64,000 nucleotides of DNA from Stramonita haemastoma (taxonomy: Eukaryota > Mollusca > Gastropoda > Neogastropoda > Muricidae), in contig CM060327.1 of NCBI GenBank assembly GCA_030674155.1, forward strand, positions 23,249,874 through 23,313,873, read 5' to 3'. Positions 21,531-33,281 of this stretch are shown here, piece after piece; positions within the stretch are counted from its first letter, which is position 1, and each line of letters begins with the position of its first letter. The translations under genes and the position numbers were made by a program. The notes beneath the pieces are model-generated. The model saw only the letters and a list, made by a program, of their open reading frames with translations, was not told the origin of the DNA and did no database searches.

Positions 21531-22984
21531 AATCAAAACTACCACACAGCAGTAACTGTACATGTAGCGCTGCAACTTTTAACTCCAACCCCTAGAATTT
21601 GACCTTTAAAACTGGCCACTTCACCAAGATGTCTCGTATTCAGTCTAGTGTACTAAAGCAGCCCACCTCCAAAACCTGAAGGAGATGGTGAACTTCATCC
21701 TTATAAATGGATTGATAATAAAAAAAAAAAATCTTTGCTGTTGTCACATGTTCCCCAGTTTAACGTCCAGAACATGCATGCTGACTCACATGTCACACAT
21801 GGGAATCACTGTGAGATTGTTAAGCACACATTGGATGAAATGTTTGCATGTATGACTGTTTTCAAATATCCCACCATACAAACAGGCATATTATCACTTC
21901 AGAGGATTTTTTTTTTTTTTTAGCTTTAAAGGAGAGTGCAGGTTGTTATGCTAAGAGCTTGTCATGGCAGAAGACAATCTCAGTGTGTCATCTGACAACA
22001 CAGCAACCTTTTAGTGTAGGCCTTGGCACTTATCCCACATCAATAACTGATACAGCTGCTGGCCTTAGCCAGAATGAGCTGACATGAAAATAGAAACAAA
22101 CACCACAGAAAATAAAGAACATTCTCACACACTTGTGCATTCAAACAATGTGCACACAAGCTGTAAGTGTGTGTACTATCATAGCATTCAAAATGCCTTT
22201 AAGAAAGAGATGATGTGCATACACGCATGTGCATGCGCACACACGCGCACGCACAGACACACACAGAAAACCAGAAAATCTTCTGCTTGCCAACCTACCC
22301 AACAACTCTGGGATTTCTGCTAAGTTTGTGCAGACGGAGCAACTGCCTGGCTACTTTCTGGCAAGGAGTTTAGAAACTTGTGCATCCTGTCATCCAATAT
22401 CTCATTTTCCTGGCTCTGTTTATCACCAGAAATGCCCAACACCCACACATGCACACACGCACGCATACACACACAAACACACGCACACACAATCACTTTG
22501 AGCAAAACAAATCTAAACTACTCAGTAAAACCTACGTTCCATTTCTGAGTCACTTACTCTCACTTACATAGACAGACACACAAGTATACATGTACATATA
22601 CATCTTTTTTGGATGAACCAATAACTAGAGCCCCATCTGCAGCATGCATATTAGCCTACTGCATTGAATGCATGTGAATTACCCTCTCAGTAACAGGACT
22701 TGTCTCATAAGTAACACTCCACTCTTTTTTTTCTTTTTTTTTTAGCAAGCAAATATACCTACAGACAAGAACAAAAATACGAAAAAGCAAGCTGTGTTCT
22801 ATGGCAACGCATTTCTCAGGAATGAATTCAGCAGCAGTCTGAATTTTAAGCAGAGAAATTGGCCACGATGTCACAATGCTGCAGGTTACAATATCATACC
22901 GATTGTAGCTCTCACACTGTCACATAAGCAGTCCCCCACCCCCCCACCACACACACAACAACGTGTAACACCCACACCCACACA

Positions 22985-23155
22985 CAACTTACACTCATCC
23001 ACCACACTGGTTACTAACTCACTCACACTCATCCACCACACTGGTTACTAACTCACTCACACTCATCCACCACACTGGTTACTAACTCACTCACACTCAT
23101 CCACCACACTGGTTACTCACTCACAACTCATCCACCACACTGGTTACTAACTCAA
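22985..23155. repeat. Minisatellite, 34-bp unit, about five copies
   Basis: The unit actcatccaccacactggtt plus actaactcactcac is repeated with almost no change; the last copies have small deletions. Confidence 0.85.
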
Positions 23156-23867
23156 CACAAAACACAAGACAACAATCCCCAATCCGTACATTTTTCCTTC
23201 TGAGAGCTGCAAGAGCTGGGCAGAACTACACTCGTCACCGCTCAACTGCAACACACCAACCGCCTGAAGGCTGGGATTCTTTGGTGTTGGCACACTGCTC
23301 TCAACGTTGATTTTTTGTCCTTGGTTTTGTTCTGTACACAGAAATGAACCCAAACTATTTCATAGTATACCCTTTTCGAAACAGGTCAAGTGATCTGATA
23401 TCAGAAAGTCGTAAATCTTAATGTCCTTCATGCACAGCCCACTTTAGCCAACAATGTTACTCTTGTCAGGACCTAGGACCTGAACTGACCTGCACTGCGC
23501 GCGCGCGCGTGGGCACACACACACACACACATACCTGTGCCATATTGTGTCCATAATGCACTGAAATAAGGTTATATTGGTAAAATGATAGCACTGTTCA
23601 TAGCAATAAAACTAAGCACTGGCTAAAATATTTTCCATCAAATATGTATCAGAGAAAAGTAGAGTAGTTTTTTAAGTTTTTTTTTTTTTTTGCTTTTGAA
23701 TCCAAGCATCACCGAAGCTGCATACACTCCCAGAGAACAATCCCTAGTACATTCACTGATTATCTGCATAACTGGTTTATCACCTTTTTGTTTGTTGTTG
23801 TTGTGTAAGTTTTGATGCCTCTTGGTTTGTGTTTTACTTTGTTTGGAGATATATAAATAAATTATAT

Positions 23868-23900
<33 letters not shown>

Positions 23901-24083
23901 CACAAAGCGAAGTAGAACTAACAATATATATGTTCCCAATATTTTCAACTTGCCTTGGGTGTTTACTGCATGACTATCATATTAATATATATACACACAT
24001 ATATTATAAAAAAATGTACTAAAAAATAATAATACATATATATAATACTATATTAATATATATATATAAAATATATATATGCA
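23868..24083. repeat. (TA)n-rich segment
   Basis: Several short TA runs and A tracts, with very low GC. Located just past the last exon of gene B; it may include its 3' untranslated end. Confidence 0.8.
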
Positions 24084-24222
24084 CATTCACCAACAACTCA
24101 TCGTGTAATTGCCCATTCTAGAGAATGTACAAAAAACAAACAACCCAACCCTCTCAACCTGATACTCAACACCCAAACATGACACAAAGAACAACACAAA
24201 AAAAAAACAGAGAGAGTACATC

Positions 24223-24424
24223 TCACAGCCCTTGAGGTGGCAATGAATACTGACGTGCAAGGCGGTACAAGCTAGGGTTGGTGATGCGGAGGGCAGAGAA
24301 GGGCGGGGGCACATAGCGGCCGGTGGGGGTATACCTCCAGCGGGGCTTGCCGGGCACAATGTGGTTGCAGGTCCTCACCAGGTCCATCACATCGCTGTGG
24401 GCAATCAGCCTGCAGGCTCCACAC
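24223..24424 (-). CDS. Gene B last exon with stop
   Basis: This exon is 202 bases, with acceptor GTGGTTGCAG|GTGTGG. The split Arg codon joins it to the exon at 27.5 kb. It encodes 66 residues: CGACRLIAHSDVMDLVRTCN, then GKPRWRYTPTGRY, then LARQYSLPPQGL and TGA. The high GC content and aromatic/proline pattern suggest a constrained C-terminal motif. A pogo-like transposon ends only about 35 bases upstream of its acceptor. Confidence 0.72.
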
Positions 24425-27400
24425 CTGCAACCACACAGCCACCAAGTCTATATATATATACCGTAAAATCCCTAGCATAAGCCCACCATCTAGCAAACGC
24501 CCACCCCCCACTTTGGGCCAAAAGTTGTGCACAGGGGTAACTACCTAGCAAACGCCCACTCTGCTTTTTTCAAAGAGACTATGCTCACTTTCACTAGGAT
24601 TTGTGCAGACTGTTCTGAAAGTCCTTTGACGACGGTTCCTGATGTCTCGAAGATGGTTCTTGAATCTGTCTGTGCCATTTTGCAAAATGCCGAAGTGACA
24701 GTCTTACACTGTATAATGTATCTTTCAAATTGGAAGCCCTCCAGTATCTGGATAACGAAGCAGGTGGGAATGTTTCGGAGTGTGCCCGTGAATTTTCTGT
24801 GGATAGGAAGAGGATCAGGGAATGGAGTGGAGACAGAGATAGACTTGAACAGCAGTACGGAAAAGACAAACAAAAACGGAAACTGTCAAAAGGACCAGCA
24901 GTTAGATCTGAACATGTCGACCAAGGTGTGCTGCTATATCTGGAAAATGAAAGATCTGAAGGCAGGGTATTGCAAAACAAGGACCTACAACGGAAAGCAA
25001 TGTAACTCGTCCTTCTTTGCCTCAAAATCCCTTTTTTTTCTATTTTCCTTCACTTATACTCACACAACCTAACTAACATGCTTTCAGGGTTTGTATTCAC
25101 TCAATTACACGGTTGAGCACAAAAATTATTTTGTGCAAAGGGGTCTATACCTAGCAAACGCCCCCCCCCCAATTTTGCCCTAAATCAGTGCACAGGGGGG
25201 GGGGCGTATGCTAGGGATTTTACGGTATATATACTCCTGTCTGAAAATTGGGGCAGTGAAGTCACTATAAACATCAGTAAAAATGGGCAGTATAGTGGCT
25301 TTAAGCATCATTAAAAATGGGCAGTAAAGTGGCTTTAAGTATTATTAAAATGGGCAATGAAGTTGCTTTAAGCATCGTTTAAGGTGGGCAGTGAAGTGGC
25401 TTTAAGCATCATTAAAAATGGACAGTGAAGTCACTTTTAGCATCATTAAAAATGGGCAGTAAAGTGGCTTAAGTATTATTAAAAATGGGCAATGAAGTTG
25501 CTTTAAGCATCGTTTAAGGTGGGCAGTGAAGTGGCTTTAAGCATCATTAAAAATGGACAGTGAAGTCCTTTAAGCATCATTAAAAATGGACAGTGAAGTG
25601 GCTTTAAGCATCATTAAAAATGGACAGTGAAGTCACTTTTAGCATCATTAAAATGGGCAGTGAAGTCACTTTTAGCATCATTAAAAATGGGCAGTGAAGT
25701 CACTACAAGCATCATTAAAAATGGGCAGTGAAGTCACTACAAGCATCAATAAAAATGGGCAGTAAAGTGGCTTTAAGCATCATTAAAAAAGGGCAGTCAA
25801 GTGGCTTTAAGCATTGTTAAAAATGGGCTGTGAAGTGGTTTTAAGCATCATTAAAAAAGGGCAGTAAAATGGCTTTAGGCATCATTAAAAATGGGCAGTG
25901 AAGTCACTTTTAGCATCATTAAAAATGGGCAGTGAAGTCACTTTTAGCATCATTAAAACAGGGCAGTGAAGTCACTTTTAGCATCATTAAAAATGGGCAG
26001 TGAAGTCACAACAAGCATCATTAAAAATGGGCAGTGAAGTCACTACAAGCATCAATAAAAATGGGCAGTAAAGTGGCTTTAAGCATCATTAAAAAAGGGC
26101 AGTCAAGTGGCTTTAAGTATTGTTAAAAATGGGCTGTGAAGTGGTTTTAAGCATCATTAAAAAAGGGCAGTAAAATGGCTTTAGGCATCATTAAAAATGG
26201 GCAGTGAAGTCACTACAAGCATCATTAAAAAAGGGCAGTATAATGGCTTTAAGCATCATTAAAACAGGCAGTCAAGTGGCTTTAAGCATCATTAAAAATG
26301 GGCAGTAAAGTGACTTTAAGTATCATTAAAAATGGGCAGTAAAGTCACTTTTAGCATCATTAAAAATGGGCAGTGTAGTCACTTTCAGCATCATTAAAAA
26401 TGACTTTTAGCATCACTAAAAATGGGCAGTGTAGTCACTTTTAGCATGATTAAAAATGGGCAGTGTAGTCACTTTTAGCATGATTAAAAACGGAAAAAGA
26501 AGCCACTTTTAGCATCATGATCAATATCGTGCAGATCAAGCTGACAAGTTAATCGAAAGCGAGTAAACACCCACATTGGAAAAATGACCTGGTTGCCTCA
26601 TGATGTGGAGAGTGTGTCATGTGGGGAGTATGCCAACACTGTCAATGTCATACATATAGCACACTGAGTCTGTCAAAGCTTTTAGAATCAGAATCGTCAC
26701 CCATTCCTACCAATAAGGATAGCCTATTCATTTTTCAAAAGTGCGATGGGATTTAGCATACATGCATGCTGGTTTGTCTATGTGTTTAAGAACAAAATGT
26801 GGTTTACTCTCATCTTAATTAAGGACTGGAGGGAGACTGGAATATGCAAAAATATAAGTTCCTAAAAGAAAGTATCTTTCATTCTGGCGACAAGAGTGAG
26901 ATTTGAACCTGTGACCCTTGGATCAAGTGTCAAGCGTCTTACCCACCCAGCTAACCCAAGTACATTTCAACATGGTCACAAGCACTGTAGGAATCAAATT
27001 TCTGGTCCTTTGCTGGGTAAAAAAAAGTCTCAATTTGGGTCTGTTTACTATGAATGAAAACATGAAGACCCAAAATTCATTGTCTCATAAAAAGATATTA
27101 TTTCCACACAATGACAAATAACAGTTAAACCCAAATGTAATTATGTGTTCAAATCTAAAGCCTTTTTCCCTGCAACTTTTCATGAAGGAAAACTTGCAGA
27201 AAAGCTTCAGACATACACATGAAAGTTTGAGGGACAGCTACACACTTAGTTTATACACACTGAGAATGTTACTATAATTCCAATTTTAGTTCTATCACTT
27301 TCCTTCTAATCAAAATCCAAAACATGACCAACAACAGCATCAACAACAAAAGAGAAAATACAGGGACAATGGCATGCCTACCCTACGTGCATTATGTACT

Positions 27401-30400
27401 TATGAGCCACATAATAAATAAAGAATGGGTCGTGTTATCATCAAGGAGATAATCAGACAAGCAGGGTTCTGAACCCGACTACTCACCTTTCACGAGCACT
27501 GGTCATGGAACTGATGGCAGTTGCTGCTGCATCACTGTTGTTCTCTGTTATGTAGGAGCTAGCGTTATGCAGCCTCCCCTTTTTGGAATGGTCACCTTCG
27601 TATCTGCTACTGAGCTTCTGTACAGTAAAAGAGACACACTGCTGAAATTTTAAAAAAAAAAAAAAACCCAACCCCAAAAAAACCCAACTGTTCCAGAGTA
27701 CTGGCCTTAGTGATTCCTATCTGAAAAAGTCATCCTGAAATTCAGAACAATCAGCAAGTGCAGACAGGCCCCATCATAATGGTGACCTGACTGCAAAGCT
27801 GGAGATGCACGAATTAAGAATACAGAATGCTTTGAGTCATTTTTAACACACAAAATCTGCTTGTGTGTAACAATAAACATAACCCATTTTCATCTAAAAA
27901 TTTGAATAGGCACCCCCCACCCCTAGGAAAAAGACCCTACTAAACCAATGAAACAAAGCAATCAATCAAAAGTCTACTACATTAAAAAAAAAAAAAAAAA
28001 GGTTTTGTTGGTGGCTTTTAAAACTTTCTCAGCAAAACAGAAAAAATATTTCCTGCAGTCTGCAGTCACTTTCACATGTCAGAAAGGCCCTAGGCTCCCG
28101 AGTTTAAGATTTTTGTCTGTTACTGACATGGACAAAGTCAGATTGTTTTTTTTCCTGGTGCCAGGTGGTATTGATTTCTGAGGCACTGCCCACCTTACTG
28201 CAGCAGACACAGCATGTAGGCAACAGGAAAATTTATTTACTACAACCAGTGCATGGTGCAATGGCAAAAAGTTATGGAGACTCTAAAAATTCTGTTCCAG
28301 CTTTCAATACCTTAAAGGCAAAAGCGTCCCATTTACATAACTCGACAAGAGCTGACACGGGTCTGCTCCATTTATTACTCTAAAAAAAGCTTGGATAGTT
28401 TTTACTGAAAAGAAGATTCTCATTTTCAGATTCTTAACGCTTATTTCAAATTTTAATAACACACCACATGACTGTCATCATTCACTCTATTTCTCTGTCC
28501 CTTGTTTAATGGCAATATGAATAAATGAGTAAAATCTTGTGTTACAATAAATCTACTAAACAGTGTAAATTGCTCGAATAAATTAAATTACCTTGGTCTT
28601 CATGTGTCCATTACACATGATCTCGGAAAACAAAAAATTCCAACAAGACATTATAGAAATTCAGTGAGTTTTGATGATGTCCACTGTTTTCATCCCCCAC
28701 CCCACCCCCCCAGAACAACATAGGACCAAACACTTGTGACTGTGTAAACCTTTGGTAAGCCACAGCATAGCAACTTGTCAAAAGTCTTTAAAAAATCACC
28801 CTTCTGATCTGTATTGTAACTGTATTGTATGTACTTTAAATCTACAAATTGCTATCATTATTCATGATACATCCCTGAAATCAAAATGAGGCTACCTCAA
28901 CAGTGGGATAAAAACGGTCACATCACAAAATCTCACCTACTGGTGACCTCAGAGCTGTAGCCGAGGAATAAAAAAAAAAAAAACAAAAAATCAAGACATG
29001 ACTTGTTCAGGCCCTTTCAAATTAACTCATCATCATAATCAACATCACCATCATCACCTCTTGACTTGTATCAGGCCCCTTCAGAATGAATCACCATCAC
29101 CATCATCATAATCATCACCACCTCTTTTCTCTCTCCCCCAACCTCACCCCCCATCCATCCACAGTCTCCACACTGAGCGCGCATATTTCTAATAATAATA
29201 ATATAATAACGATAATGCATGGAATCTACACATAAAACAGCTGCATCATGTAAAGCCAACAAACAAACAGACACACACACAGACACACACACACACAGAA
29301 CCCTGACATGTGCGCGGAGGCCAGGGCCTTGTGCATGGACTTGAAGTTGTGCTCCAGCTGCTGCAGGCTGTCCCCGTCCAGCAGCCCCTGACTCTGGGCC
29401 GGCTGAGGCCCAGCTGCTCCTGCACCTTGCGCACCCGCAGGATGCTGTCGTCATCCACAATCCCTGGGAAAGGACAACAAAAAAAAACAACCCAACCCCC
29501 CAAGGGAACCTCAGCTATATGATGGGCAAATAGATGTGCATGTTTATTTATTTTTTATTCTTTTATATCGAGGATAATGGAATAAGCAATCATATGCGCT
29601 TTTTTTTTTACATCCAGTCCCTGTGTGTATGCAGTTTTTTAAAATTAAAAAAAAAATTAAATCTTTATTTTTTTGTGTGTGTGTATGCACTTTTGTAATT
29701 GTCATCTGTTCCCACCGCTACATGATAGCCTACTCTTACGAAAAGCGGGACAGGATTTAACGTGTGTGCAACATGTTCTGCCTGCATTCGCAAACGGGGC
29801 CTCGGTTTTTAGTCTCATCCGAAAGACTTTTTTGAATGTAGAAGTACAAGTCACTACAAGTATAGATACATTTATACATACATGTATGTACACAAGGATG
29901 GCATGTATGAGTGAATATATGCATGCGTGCACACACACACACTCACTCATGGACATATGCACATGCTTGCAAGCACACATACATGCGCACATGCACACAC
30001 ACGCACATGTGCGTGCATGTGTGTGCGCACATGCTTGCATACATACACACACACACACACACACAAACGCATGATGATACAAAAATTATACAAAAAGCAT
30101 CAATTACTTTTAAGTATGCAATCTGGAGAACGTCTTAGGCATTACAAAATTCTTAAGTCTGTCAGCTAAAAAAAAAATCCATCTGGATAGGGACTTATTC
30201 ACTTCACACCCTGTGGATGCCAGGGGTCTGTCAATATATACCATATACAGCATCCCCACCTTCTGGACATTCTGTACTAGGAATTCCCTCTTTTCTATCT
30301 CTTTTTGGCTCTGCATTGTATCCTTTTCTTCCTGTCACCTATTTTCTGACTTCTTGGTCCATTCTCTTGTCTTTTTCCAGAGAAAGAGAACAATTTTCTC

Positions 30401-31203
30401 CCAAGCTGAAGTCAGATGCGATGGACTTGACTTTTCAGGCACTCAACGCATTTTGCTCATAAGACAGATAACAATATACGCTGTCTGAACATCTGATAAT
30501 GATGAAGAAAAAGAATTTACTTCATGAACATTCATCTTAGAACACTGTTTTTCAGCCTTTTTCTTGAAAAAAAAAAAAGGGGGGGGGGGGATAGGGAAGG
30601 GAGAGATGGAGAAAAACAAGAGACAGACCTCAGCAGAACCAAAAAAAACGAAGCATTAGACAGTTTCAAGATCAGCATAATTCAGTTGTTGTTGTTGTTG
30701 TTTTTTTTTGTTTGTTTTTTTTTACATAAAATCAGTTTTGTGATTTTTGGGGGGAAGGATATGGAGGGGGAGAGATGGTGACAAATAAGAGAAAGACCTC
30801 AGCAGAACCAAAAAAAAACCAAAAAAACAAACCAAGCATTAGACAGTTTCAAGATCAGCACAATTAAGTCTTTTACATAAAAGTTTGGTGATTAAAATTT
30901 TTTTTTTTTTTTTTAGCTTTTAGCTTTTTGATTACCGAAAGGCTTTCTGGGGATGTGCCTCTTGATGGTGCAAGTTTCTGGCAGCTCCCCTTGCAGTGGG
31001 GTGGTGCTGTACATGCTGTCTGTGGAAGGCAGCTGGGATGTGAGCACTTTTCTGCTTTGCTTGGGGGCTTTTTTCTCAATCACATGTCTGGATAAGCCTG
31101 CAATGTTCAGACATTTCAAATCTTTTTTTTTTCTTTTTCTTTCTTTCTTTCTTCTGCTTTTTCTTTTTAACAGTAATTGAGGTGGTGAGTGTTCTAATGT
31201 CAC

Positions 31204-31276
<73 letters not shown>

Positions 31277-31300
31277 GGGATGTGTGTGTGTTGTGTGTGT

Positions 31301-31377
<77 letters not shown>

Positions 31378-33250
31378 CATGCACGCACATTGAGGTGTAT
31401 GTGTGTCTGCGTATATGTGTGCTGCAAATCTGCAGAATACATAAAATCCATGTTACTCCATGACAATTTGGTTATACTCAAGTTTAGTTCATACAGACCA
31501 ATCACTAAACCACATGATACGTAACATACACAAGCTGATTACACAGAAACAAGAGAAGCAGCAGTAAGATCTCCTGACTGAAGACCGAACATAATCACTA
31601 TGATTTTTCTCTTCCTTTCTTTTCAAATCATATACACAAAATAAGAAAAAAAGGTGGCAGGATGGTTAGTACATTCACTTAGAAGTAAACCATGCAGTTC
31701 TGGGTTCAATTACCAGCCTTTCTGTTTCTTCCCATTTTGACAAGAAAATCAAACTGAATGTCCAAGTTCTTTGGATGAGACTATAAATCAAGGCCCTGTG
31801 CCAACCCATGCATCAACATCTTGTGCACACATTAAAATCCCATTCGCCTTTCGGGAGAGTAGGCCATTGTGTGCTGGTAGTAACGAATGATGAAATCTTT
31901 TTTTTAAAAATGCATGCACGCAGGTGTCCTCTTTAGACACCATCCCCAAAGTCAGAATGCACCTAGCTAAATGGGAACGGGGGGGGGGGGGGGGGGGGGG
32001 GGGGGGAAGAATGGTGGCATGCACATAAAATCTCACCATAGGCGAACCTTGGAACTCTAGCTGATGAACGGGAAAAAAAAAATCCCCCCCCCCCCCCCAA
32101 CCTCACAATACATTATGAAAGAACAACCATGCTAAAATGATACATTTTTGAAGCAGACAAACCAAGGGGTGGAGGGAGAACAATACAAACAGATCTGTAC
32201 AACACACAACAGGAGAGATATATACAGGTAGCTGTGTACATCGAATGATTGTAGAACTTATAAAACATGTCACACACAGGTGATATTACGTTAGACACAA
32301 TCCCCAGATAGACAAAAATCCCAACCCAACCTGTACAACACCACAACAAAATATGAAAGGAACAATCCATGACTAACAATACACAATTGTAACACACAAA
32401 CAGGAGGTGGAGTGGACAACAATTAATAAACAGATCTGTACAACACACTACAGGAGAGATATACAGAAGCTGTGTACAATCACTGACTTGTAGAACAATA
32501 CAAACAGATCTGTACAACACACGACAGGAGAGATATATACAGAAGCTGTGACAATCACTGACTGTAGAACAATACAAACAGATCTGTACAACACACGACA
32601 GGAGAGATATATACAGATAGCTGTGTACAATCACTGACTTGTAGAACAATAAAACAGATCTGTACAACACACGACAGGAGAGATATATACAGGTAGCTGT
32701 GTACAATCACTGACTTGTAGAACAATACAAACAGATCTGTACAACACACGACAGGAGAGATATACAGATAGCTGTGTACATCACTGACTGTAGAACAATA
32801 CAAACAGATCTGTACAAAAAAGGAAGAGATATCAATACTGTGCACTAGATAATACTGTAGATAAATAATACAATCTGTAAAAAAATATATATATATATAT
32901 AATATATATATACAGACAGCTGTGCACAATCAGTGACCTGAAGAATTAAACAAACAGATCTGTACAACACACTACAGGAGAGATATACAGACAACTGTGC
33001 ACAATCACTGACCTGTAGAACAATACAAACAGATCTGTCCACACTAACTGAAGAGATAGAATAATATGTACACAGGTCACTGCAGGTCACTGACCTGTAG
33101 AATACAAACAGATCGGTGGATTGGTGGTCTAGAGGTAACCGCCTGCCTAGAAAGCGAAAAGTACGGGTCGCAGTGTGCAGAGGTTCAAATCCCGTTTGGG
33201 CCCCAAACTTTTCCCCATCCATTAGACCATGAGTGGTGGTCTGGGTGCTA

Positions 33251-33281
<31 letters not shown>

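Larger units (their letters stand above)
21000..24222. other. Noncoding stretch
   Basis: No gene recognised. Contains a CT microsatellite, CA-rich tracts near 22.2 and 22.45 kb, a 34-bp minisatellite at 23 kb, a GC-alternating patch at 23,498 and the TA-rich segment. The last part may be 3' untranslated sequence of gene B. Confidence 0.5.

Noticed and set aside
32113..32929. Minus-strand frame of up to 197 codons with a repeated YLSCRVLYRSVCIVLQ peptide
   Set aside because: It comes from the minisatellite unit; the peptide repeats with the DNA unit, indels change frame, and there is no other evidence of coding.
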